Positions 56,137-64,000 of a DNA stretch of 64,000 nt are shown here, in pieces. Below the pieces are notes generated by a model. It was not told the DNA's origin, ran no database searches, and was given only the letters and a program-made list of their open reading frames with translations. The stretch is from contig SDUX01000002.1 of the NCBI GenBank assembly GCA_008729055.1, positions 6,611,485-6,675,484 on the forward strand, in the 5' to 3' direction. Each line of letters starts with the position of its first letter. The stretch's first letter is position 1. A program made the translations under genes and the position numbers. Source of the DNA: Pyropia haitanensis (Eukaryota > Rhodophyta > Bangiophyceae > Bangiales > Bangiaceae).

Positions 56137-56688
56137 GCGGCGGGGGTTGGGTGGGGGGGGGGGGGGAAGGGCCGCGGCGCGCGCGGGGAAGGAGGGAGCG
56201 GGGGGGGGGCGGCGGCCGCGCCAGTCTGTTTTTTTTTTGCGGGGGGGGGGGTTCTGTTCATCTGGGTCCACACCCGCTCGCCGCGACGCCACGCGCGGGG
56301 TGCGGCCGCGTCGGGGGTCGGCCGAGACGCGCGCCAAGAGGGGAGGGGCAGCCGCGGCGCCCGCCGCCGCAGCCGCCAGGGGCACGTGCGCCGCCGCCGG
56401 TGGGGTGGCGCGCCGCCGCCGTTGGCAGCGTGGTCGTGGGAGCGGGCTGGGTGGGCCTCACTGGGCACGTTCCGGGACACGGGTCTGCCCGCAGCGGCCG
56501 CGTCGGGACCCGCCTGGAAAGTCGCGCGGCGGCGCGCGCGCGGCCACCATCCGCGGCCGCCGCAGAACGACAGGGTCAGGACAGGAGGGAACGGCAGAGG
56601 AAAGAAAAACAAGTCCCAAAAAAAAAAAAAACACAAAGGCTGCGTGCGCGGCAGGAGGGGAGCGCCGGCGCCCCCACCGCCGCCCGCC
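56137..56688. other. Convergent spacer between midasin and CysRS
   Basis: 552 bp holding G-runs, a T9 run near 56229 and an A13 run near 56618-56630. No gene; presumed 3'UTRs. Confidence 0.5.
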
Positions 56689-58599
56689 TCACGCCCCCCC
56701 CTCGACCGGGACGAGCACCCCCCCCGCGGGCGTGTCCTTGACCACCCACCCCGCCGCGCCGAGCTGCCCGCGGATCGCGTCTGCCCGCGCCCAGTCCTTG
56801 GCCGCCCGCGCGGCCTCCCGCTCGGCGAGCAGCTGCCGCAGCTCCGCGCTCACCCCGTTGCCGGCGGCAGCGCCCCCACCCGCCGGCGGGTCACCGGCGG
56901 CGGCGGGCACCTCGCGGCCGCCCGTTGCCGGCGGCGCGGCCAGCGGCGGCGCGTAGTAGATGCCAAAGACCGTGTCAAAGTCGAGGAGGCAGCCGTCAAT
57001 CGCCGTGGCGGTCGCGGCGGACATGCCGCCGCCGTCGCCGCCGGCGGCCGCCCGCTTGAGCGCCTTCTCCGCCGCGCCGACGAGGCCAAACAGCGCCGCC
57101 GCCGCGCGGGGCGTGTTGAGGTCATCGTCCATGGCGGCGACAAAGCGCGCCCGCGCCGACGCGACGGCCGTGGCCAACGCCGGGTCCACCGCCCCCGCCG
57201 CCGCGCCGCCGCCGCCGCCGGCAGCGGCGGCAACGTCGGCCAGCTTGGCGCGCAGCGCGTCGAGCCGCCGCACCGTCCGGCCGGCGGCCTTGACGGTGGC
57301 GGCGGAAAACGCGAGCGGCGACCGGTACGCCGCGACAACGACGAGCCACCGGAACGCGCGGGGCGCCACGTCGTCCAGGCTGACCCAGTTGCCGACGCTC
57401 TTGCTCATCTTGTCGCCCTCCCCGCCAATCGTCACAAACGCGTTGTGCAGCCAGGTGCGCACGTACGGCACGCCCGTCGCGGCCTCTGCCTGCGCGCGCT
57501 CGTTCTCGTGGTGTGGGAACACGAGGTCCACCCCGCCGCCGTGGATGTCAATGGTGCTCCCGAGGTACTTGAGCGCCATGCACGTGCACTCAATGTGCCA
57601 GCCGGGGCGGCCGCGGCCGAGGGCGGCCGACTCCCACACCACCCCGCCGTCGGCGGGCTTCCACGCCTTCCACAGCGCAAAGTCCCGCGCGTCGCCGCGG
57701 TCATACTCATCCGCGTCGAGGCCGCCGCCGGCGGTGGGGGTGAGCGTCTGGGACGGCGGCGGCAGCCGCGCCAGCTGCCCATACGCCGGGTACGCGTCGA
57801 CGGAAAAGTAGGTGGAGCCGCCCGCCTCGTACGCGACGCCCCGGCTGCGGAGGCCGCCAATGAGCGCCTCCATCTCGGGGATGTGGTCGGTGGCGCGCGG
57901 GTAGACAGACGCGGGGACGACGTTGAGCTTGGCCAGGTCCGCAAAGAACGCGTCGGCGTACTTGTGCGTCAGCGCCGCCGCGTCGGCGAGGCTGCCGCCG
58001 ACACCCCCCCGGGACACCTTGGCGATAATCTTGTCGTCCACGTCGGTCAGGTTCATCACGTGGTTGACGGCGTAGCCGCGGGCGGTGAGCCACCGCTTGG
58101 CAACGTCGTACACGAGGAACGCCCGAAAGTTGCCAATGTGCGCCCGGTCGTAGACGGTCGGGCCGCACGAGTAGAAGGTGACGGCGGGGGGGGCGGCGGG
58201 CTCAAACGCGTCCTTGGCCCGCGTCATGGTGTTGTACAGGTGCAGGGTGGTGGCGGCCAGCTCGGCGGGTGTAAAGCCGGGCGCCCTGCCCGTGGCGGGG
58301 GGGGCGCCGGGGGACGCATCGGCGGGGGGGGGGGCGCCGGGCGCCGCCGCCGCGGCGGCCGTGACTGCCTCGCGGGCTGGCGGTGGCCGGCGCGGGGCGA
58401 CCACACGCCGGGAGCGCAGGTCGGCAGAGCGCCTGACCCCGGGCTGAGGACGCCGCGCGGGCAGTGCGCCGGCGGCCGAGCGCCCCAGCAACCGGGAGGG
58501 GCTGGCCAGCCCGCTCGGGGTGGGCTGACGAGGCAGGCCGACCGCGCCCGACAGCGGGGGTAAAAAGGCCGCCGACGGCGACCGCTGGGCCGACCGCAT
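56689..58599 (-). CDS. Cysteinyl-tRNA synthetase, organelle-targeted
   Basis: Class I synthetase charging tRNA-Cys. From ATG 58599 it has 636 residues. The N-terminal ~115 (MRSAQRSPSAAFLPPLS..., rich in Ser, Arg, Ala, Pro and poor in acids) are a typical plastid/mitochondrial transit peptide, so this start is preferred over an in-frame Met at 58764. Motifs: FYSCGPTVYDRAHIGNFR (zinc Cys and the HIGH variant HIGN), MNLTDVDDKII, the GWHIECTCMA zinc segment, DIHGGGVDLVFPHHENERAQ, GDKMSKSVGN (KMSKS), and a DALR-like helical C-terminal part ending in AKDWARADAIRGQL. Several Ala/Gly inserts in the C-terminal half. The frame is unbroken. Whether it also serves the cytosol is unknown. Confidence 0.94.
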   Translation of the reverse strand: MRSAQRSPSAAFLPPLSGAVGLPRQPTPSGLASPSRLLGRSAAGALPARRPQPGVRRSADLRSRRVVAPRRPPPAREAVTAAAAAAPGAPPPADASPGAPPATGRAPGFTPAELAATTLHLYNTMTRAKDAFEPAAPPAVTFYSCGPTVYDRAHIGNFRAFLVYDVAKRWLTARGYAVNHVMNLTDVDDKIIAKVSRGGVGGSLADAAALTHKYADAFFADLAKLNVVPASVYPRATDHIPEMEALIGGLRSRGVAYEAGGSTYFSVDAYPAYGQLARLPPPSQTLTPTAGGGLDADEYDRGDARDFALWKAWKPADGGVVWESAALGRGRPGWHIECTCMALKYLGSTIDIHGGGVDLVFPHHENERAQAEAATGVPYVRTWLHNAFVTIGGEGDKMSKSVGNWVSLDDVAPRAFRWLVVVAAYRSPLAFSAATVKAAGRTVRRLDALRAKLADVAAAAGGGGGAAAGAVDPALATAVASARARFVAAMDDDLNTPRAAAALFGLVGAAEKALKRAAAGGDGGGMSAATATAIDGCLLDFDTVFGIYYAPPLAAPPATGGREVPAAAGDPPAGGGAAAGNGVSAELRQLLAEREAARAAKDWARADAIRGQLGAAGWVVKDTPAGGVLVPVEGGA

Positions 58600-59104
58600 G
58601 GTGCGGGCGCTCTGCCAACCAGCAGGCCAGCAGCGCTCCGCAGATGAGCAGCGAGGAGAGCGGCGGCACGTTGGTGACGGCTGCGTGGTTGCCGCGCTGG
58701 GCTCGTGCAGCTGTGGTGATCGTCGAGGGAGGCGGACGTCACCCACAGCGCGAGCGAGGTGCACGACGGATTTGAGCTGACCTGGCGCTCACGTGATCCG
58801 CTAGAGTTGACCGCGTGACACGTGACAAATTTACGACGGACAAATTGAAAGAAAAACTATATGCAATACCGGACGACAGGAACCAGGAAGACGCTACCAT
58901 ACGCTTCGCTTCGCGCACCACACCTCGCCGTCCCCCAGGTGGTCCAGGTACGAGGAAGAAGTAAATAGGAGACACCCGCCAGAAGGTAGAAGAGAGAGCG
59001 AGCCCGCAAACGCTGGGTCACGCCGGCTGGACCGCACCAGGAAGCGTGCCCGACGCACCAGACCCAGCTGGGAGCACCTAAACAACCGCAGCCACCATCC
59101 GCCA
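58600..59104. other. Intergenic, upstream of CysRS
   Basis: Less GC-rich from about 58780. Contains the CysRS promoter/5'UTR and the 3' flank of the next minus-strand gene. No gene recognised. Confidence 0.45.
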
Positions 59105-60055
59105 TTAGTGGCCCAACCCGCGAGGCAGCGTCCGTCCTGGCGTCCGTGGTGGCATCAGACGACTCCGTGCGCCTAGGGCAACAGACGCAGCGGGTGCTGC
59201 CAGCGCCGTAATGCGTCGGCCATTGTCGTCAGAGATCCGTGCCGGCAACGCCGAGCGGCGCAGCATTGGCACCAGCAGACCGCCGCCGCCGCACTTTGAG
59301 CAAGGCTCCTTTTGTGTGCCGTGGCACTTGGAGCAGCCCTTGCTCGCTTTTCTCGCACCTGTGAACATGGTAAGATACAACGGTCAGTGCAACGAGTAAC
59401 GGAACAAGACACAGGAGCTTCGTCAGTCACAACGTTCACACAAGGTCGCCCCGCCAGCGCATGCGACCACGCATGCTGCGGAGGCGCTCGCAGTGGCCGA
59501 TAAAACATCGACGCAGCCGAGCGTAGCGGCCCACGAAAAGCGCCGTCCGTCCACATCGGCATGCAGCGGCGCGCGCACACACACCCAAAGCGTCGACAAG
59601 GTCAACCCCGTACCACCTCAGCAACCGGAGTCACACCACGCGGGTGCTTCGCCCAAAATATGGACAGTCAACCCCCCTCCTCACAACTCTGTCACACCTT
59701 CCCTCGGCAGTAGCCGCGACGCGCACGTACCATCCTCAGACTTGAGCGATGAGTAGTCCCAACGCGTACAGAAGCAGTCGACATAGCCCGTGCCGTTGCA
59801 CGAGCTGCACGCAATGGCGTTGTCGTCCCGCGGCGGCCGCCGGTTCACTGCCACCAACTCATCCCATCGGCCGGCCAACACGCCCGCCAGTGCTGCAGCG
59901 CCCGATGCCAGCACCACCCCCACGCCAAACGCGAGCGGCGGGGAGGAGGGCGACGCGGTGGAGGTGGACGTCGGGGGGATCGCAGCGGGGGGAGAGGACA
60001 CACAGCAGCACTGGCGACCGGGAGGGGACGGGGATGGGGGAACCTTGGATGCCAT
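59105..60055 (-). CDS. BSD2-like DnaJ-type zinc-finger protein with membrane segment (2 exons)
   Basis: 192 residues. Exon 1 59731-60055 starts MASKVPPS; exon 2 59105-59358. Joining them gives ...KSEDG|ARKASKGC... in frame. Ser/Pro/Thr-rich N-terminus of plastid-transit type, a hydrophobic segment at residues 41-62 that could be a thylakoid or envelope anchor, then a zinc finger of CxxCxGxG type: CSSCNGTG, a degenerate CFC, then CSKCHGTQ and CSKCGGGG. After that a ~50-residue Arg/Ala-rich tail. Plant relatives (BSD2, PSA2-like) help assemble photosynthetic complexes. Together with 5728-6329 it is the second such protein in the window, but with an anchor, an intron and the finger placed internally rather than at the C-terminus. 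No frame correction is needed. Confidence 0.85.
59359..59730 (-). other. Intron of the second BSD2-like gene
   Basis: 372-bp phase-1 GT-AG intron: donor GATG|GTACGTGC, acceptor TTCACAG|GTGCGAG. AT-richer than the flanking exons. Confidence 0.88.
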
Positions 60056-60970
60056 GACGAGGTGGGGGGGGCGGGTGAGATGAGCGACCAAGGTAGACTG
60101 CACTCGCACGGTCGGTGCTAACCGCGACGCGGTTGCCGCGATGAACAGGAACGTGAAGCAGAGAAGGGGGGGGAGTGGCGGGGAGCGACGACAGGGAGTG
60201 GGGACGGTGGCGGTTGGTGGATGACGCGCACGGTTGTCGGGGGAGAAGCACAGAGGCCGGCGCTGGGTTGGGCGTCGAGGATGACGGCGGCCAAAGGCGC
60301 GGGGCGCAAAGATGTTCACACGCCGGCGCGGGCGTGCGTCGCGGCGCGCGTGACACGAAGATTGTTGCACCCACACGTGCGGCCCGCGAACGCGCGGTGG
60401 TGGCGGAGCGCCGCCTGCGGCCACCCCACGGCTGCCCCGTCGCGCGGGGTGGGGGCGGGGGGGCGCCCCCCCGAACCACGGTGGAAGGCGGTCAGACAGG
60501 CACGAGGGGGGTGGAGCGTCGTGGGGGACAAATAAATCGGCCACGCACCTGTGCAATCATATGTTGCATGCCGCCGCTGCCTGGCAGCGTCTGGGGTGGG
60601 GGTCGGCCGCCGACCCGCGACGGCCGACGGCCGCCGCCGCCGCGCGAGGCTGGGGCGCCTTCCAACGCGGCGGCTGCCACCACCCGCTGCCACCGGCCGG
60701 CGACTGTGTGGCTGGCAATCAACGCTGCAGGTGCGCGTGGGGCAAAAAATCTCACCTCTTGTGGCCCCCCTAAAAAGGAACAGCAAAGTTGTCTGAGGGA
60801 GATGGACTTCCGATCCTCTTGGCAGGCCACTTCTGTCCGCCGTCCTCCCAATAACAATTCTTTACATAGCTGGAGGGATGGTCGGGATGCCAAATTACGC
60901 AGACTTTATCGCATGACTAAAGCAAGTAGACTATTCGGGGGTGGGCAGGGGGGAGGGGGGGGGGGGGGGA
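60056..60970. other. Upstream region of the second BSD2-like gene
   Basis: Purine-rich + strand at 60058-60080 and 60158-60215, so C/T-rich in the sense of the gene. Turns AT-richer at 60735-60935 and then into a G-run (60938-60969) that abuts the foldback element. No gene recognised. Confidence 0.45.
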
Positions 60971-61408
60971 GGCGGGCCGGATCACATGGGATCAAACGCC
61001 CCCCAGAGGGATTTGATAACAGGGGGGGTGTGATCCAGTTATCAAACCCCCCACAGCACCTCTTGGGGGGGGTCGGATAACATGTTATCCGACCCCCTCT
61101 CAGAGGTCGTGAGGGGGGTTTGATAACCGGGGGGGTGTTATCCAGTTATCAAACCCCCCACAGCACCTCTGGGGGGGGGTCGGATAACATGTTATCCGAC
61201 CCCCTCTCAGAGGTCGTGAGGGAGGTCTGATAACAGGGGGGGTGTTATCCAGTTATCAAACCCCCCACAGCACCTCCGGGGGGGGTTGGATAACATGTTA
61301 TCCGACCCCCTCCCAGAGGTCGTGAGGGGGGTTTGATAACTGGATAACACCCCCCGCTGTTATCAAATCCCTCTGGGGGGCGTTTGATCCCATGTGATCC
61401 GGCCCGCC
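60971..61408. mobile_element. Foldback element with 83-bp terminal inverted repeats and internal palindrome array
   Basis: The left end (60971-61053) and right end (61326-61408) are near-perfect reverse complements; the outermost bases are GGCGGGCCGGATCACATGGG and its complement. Inside, three units of 106-107 bp each hold a perfect 22-24-bp palindrome around GGATAACATGTTATCC, centred at about 61082, 61189 and 61295, plus a copy of CCAGTTATCAAACCCC starting at 61035, 61142 and 61249. There is no coding capacity. This matches a non-autonomous foldback/MITE-like DNA element or an amplified palindromic satellite. Flanks are a G-run (left) and C-run (right), so a target duplication cannot be judged. 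Confidence 0.75.
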
Positions 61409-61720
61409 CCTCCCCTCCCCCCAATCGTCCCCCCACCCCCCCCCCACCCCCCCCCCACCCCCCCCCCACCCCCCCCCACCCCCCACCCTCCCACCCCCCA
61501 CCCCCCACCCTCCCACCCCACACCCCCCACCCTCACCCCCCCTCCCACCCCCCGTCCCCCCCCACCCCCCGCCCTCCCCCCCCGCCCCCCAGTCCCCCTC
61601 ACTCCACCCCCACCCCCCCACCCCCCACCCTCCCCCCCCCTCCCACCCCCCGTCCCCCTTACCCCCCGCCCTCCCCCCCGCCCCCCCGCCCCCCGCACTC
61701 CACCCCCCCCCCCCCCCCCG
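61409..61720. repeat. C-rich simple-sequence tract (CCCCCACCCC-like)
   Basis: About 310 bases made of C-runs broken by single A or T, with irregular spacing. The complementary strand is G-runs split by T or A, able to form G-quadruplexes. The irregular unit argues against an ordinary telomere repeat. Confidence 0.85.
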
Positions 61721-63659
61721 CCGTCGTCCCCGCCGCCGCCGTCGCCGCCGCCGTCGTCCCCGCCGCCGCTGGGGGAGAGCAGGGGGACCCCGCCGCCGTG
61801 GGGGGTGCCGCCGGCCGCCGGGGGGATTTTGGTCGTGCCAGTTGCGGCGGTGGCGGCTTCCATGACCCAAGCGGCCACTTCTCCTTCGGGTAGCAGCCGA
61901 CTTGGTGTTCGTCGTCGTCGTCGCCGCCACCAGACGGTGATGTCCGCGGCGGTGCTGCCGCCTGTATCGGGCGGCACGACAATGGCGGCGTTGGCGAACG
62001 GCGTCTCGCTCGTCCCCGGTCTCTGTCGTGGCGACTAGGGCAATGGCGGTGGCAGGGCGGCGGCCGCGGCGTGTCGTCGCCCTTTCTCTCTTCCCCGTCG
62101 ACGCCCCCCCCCCGCCGGCGGAGGGGGGGGGCGGGGGGGTCTCGAGATGCCAGGGGGGGTAGCCGTTGCGGGTGGTTCTTTTGCTGGTTGTGGCGGCGGC
62201 AGCCAACGTGGCGTAGGCGATAGGGGAAGGGGAAAGGGGGCACACCATTCGCCCGCCCCGTGCTGGGTGCGACTCTCGCTGCCGAGGACGCATCGCAGGC
62301 GGTGGTCGCGGAGTGCCGCGCCGCCGTCGCCGCGTCGGCCGGCGTCGCGGTCATGGTCGCCGCCGCTGCGACGGCCGCCGCGGAGGGCCGCCGCGGCGCC
62401 GCGGCTGCGGCGGCCGCCGCGGAGCCGATCTAGACCCGCGCGCCGCTGCCGCGGACGGCCGTAGCGGCGGCGGCGGATTGGGTGGCCACGCGGGCGGTGA
62501 CCACGTACACGCCGCTGCTGCGGTTGGGGGGGATGGCGGACGCCCCAAGGCGGGGGGTGTACGACGGCGTCGTGCGTCGGGATGACGTCAATGGCGTCGG
62601 CGCCCCCGGGGGGGGGGGGGGGGCATGTGGTTTTCCCGCCGCGCCGGATTGTACAGCCGCCGCCCCTACTCCCTTGCAGCAAACCGCCCTCCCCGGCGGG
62701 GACCATGGCGGTGCTCCTGGCGGCGGCGGCGGCCTCGGTACCGTCAGCGACGGTGGGGGGGAAGGATCCCTCCTGACCGTCATGCGCGCGCTCCAGTGCT
62801 GGTGCATCGGCCGTCGAGTGGCAGGCGGCCTGGCGGACGGCCTTAGCAGCGGCCAAGGCAGCGGTGGCTGCCGATGCGCGGGCCGCCGCCGCCGGAGCGG
62901 CCGCCGACGGCTGCGGTGACGACAGCGGCGCGTCCAACACCTCGTCCGACGGCGAGGGGGGGGGGGGTGGGCGCCGGCAGTGGTGGCGCGGAGGCCAGCG
63001 GACGTGAGGATTGAGCGAGCGCTCGTCGACGCCGCTGGACGCTCGCATCGGGGCGATCGGCGCGACAATAGAGGGGCAGCGGAGCGTTGTTGAACCCCCG
63101 GCCTGACGTCCCACACTTGATTCCACGCCGCAGTGGCGGCACTACAAACACATGCAGGTATCCTGGTAGCTCGTTATGGACGGAGGCCGTTCATCGACGG
63201 GACGGGGTCCACCCCGAACCTCTGAGGCCATCGCGGAGACGTAGGGAAAAGGCGGGCGGCGAGGGTGAAGGGGCGGAGGCGGGGGGATGGGCGGCTTACC
63301 AGCAGCTGTGAAGTCTACGTCCAGACGGTCCACGCAGCCGTCCCGGCGGAGCGACCCGCAGCCGGCCCTTCTGTCTTCTGTTGTTGTCTTTGTCTGAGGG
63401 CGTCCCCGGCCGTCTCGCGCGCCGGCCTTCATCCTCTCCGCCACGTTCGCCACCATTTCGCGTCGGCGCTCGTGAGGTGCGCCAGCCGAACCTGCGCGGC
63501 AAGGTTTCGTCGCCCGCCTCGGTGCGCGCGACACCTGCCGCGCTGCTCCCCCCCCCCCCCCGCCCTGGTGTAGCGGCCTTCTCGGCCACCGTCGCTTCTC
63601 CATGATGGCTGACTCGGCAGCCTTGGCTGCGCGCAGGTGCCCGGCCGCGTCGCCGCCCC
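61721..63659 (-). other. Possible unrecognised minus-strand gene, Ala-rich
   Basis: No family recognised. Minus-strand segments look more protein-like than their shadows: HERRREMVANVAERMKAG with RRDGCVDRLDVDF ending at a good donor (ACAGCTG|GTAAGC, 63298), a possible acceptor TGTTTGTAG at about 63144, an Ala-rich block (AAKAVRQAACHSTADAPA), a segment TPRLGASAIPPNRSSGVYVV ending at a TAG at 62430, and TSETPFANAAIVVPPDTGG further on (about 61950-62030). Frames switch at C-runs such as 62611-62623 and 63547-63560. Exon structure cannot be settled by eye and could equally reflect chance. Confidence 0.25.
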
Positions 63660-64000
63660 CTATCGGATACCAATGGCAAAGACGAGCCGCTCAGCCGGCT
63701 TGGCCCGCCTTCCTCCACCGCCTTCCTCCCCCGCCCGCCTGCGCCGCCCTCCTCCCCCGCCCGCCTGCCTTGGCCACCCCCTCCCCCCCGCCCCGTCCAT
63801 CGCCCCTCCATTGGTCCGCCGTGGCCGCCCCACACAGCGCCCGCCCCACCGCCGCCGCGCCGCCAATGAGGGCGCCGCCGCTCCGCCCCTGCCAGCGCGA
63901 CGGTGCACAGGGCGGGGCGGTGGGGCCCCCCTCTTGGTGCTGCTTTGTGGAGGGGGGGTGCGGATCAACCGGGCCCGCCGGGCCCCGACATGTGACGCGG
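63660..64000. other. Window end, GC-rich without clear gene
   Basis: Minus-strand sequence ending KPAERLVFAIGIR before a stop at 63660 could be part of a coding exon continuing from outside the window, but composition is low-complexity and no family is recognisable. Confidence 0.2.

Noticed and set aside
61409..61720. Telomere repeat array
   Set aside because: The C-runs are irregular in length and no constant telomere unit is present; coding-like sequence may continue beyond it.

Overview
This is a nuclear segment of a very GC-rich eukaryotic genome, most likely a bangiophyte red alga (Porphyra/Pyropia type). That is inferred from few and short GT-AG introns, a 20.9-kb midasin gene in which I see no intron, long GCC/GGC and G/C homopolymer tracts inside and between genes, organelle-type leaders on several proteins, and a Golgi-type sulfotransferase that would suit a maker of sulfated galactans. 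The assignment rests on gene style only, not on a marker gene.

Layout, left to right: 5'-truncated cytosolic-type L-asparaginase (+, 1-1038); DusA-type tRNA-dihydrouridine synthase (-, 1453-3210); a BSD2-like DnaJ zinc-finger protein (+, 5728-6329); a decayed partial copy of an ISWI 3' end (7062-7700); an ISWI chromatin-remodelling ATPase with three exons (-, 8491-13711); a secreted protein built from about 42 cysteine-rich modules (-, 15244-19194); a PIF1-family helicase (+, 21825-24666); a membrane sulfotransferase (-, 25354-26937); a TIGR01777/SulA-like epimerase-family protein (+, 30371-31548); an Mpv17/PMP22 membrane protein (-, 32744-33721); midasin/MDN1 (+, 35278-56136); an organellar-type cysteinyl-tRNA synthetase (-, 56689-58599); a second BSD2-like zinc-finger protein with one intron (-, 59105-60055); and a 438-bp foldback element (60971-61408) beside a C-rich tract. 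The last 2.3 kb may hold an unrecognised minus-strand gene.

The genes are independent housekeeping or cell-biology functions, not an operon or cluster: chromatin and genome maintenance (ISWI, PIF1), ribosome and translation (midasin, CysRS, DusA), plastid biogenesis (two BSD2-like proteins, possibly the SulA-like protein), and cell-surface or matrix functions (sulfotransferase, Cys-rich repeat protein).

The most pervasive feature is that six genes change reading frame at G or C homopolymers. Wherever a single run lies at the switch, the sign is the same: one base too few. The simplest reading is homopolymer under-calling in the assembly, so these genes are annotated as intact genes with sequence-level frame breaks rather than as pseudogenes. 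The best biological leads are a perfect PIP-box at the ISWI C-terminus, the foldback element with 83-bp inverted ends and three internal perfect palindromes, and the recently homogenised blocks in the Cys-rich protein.
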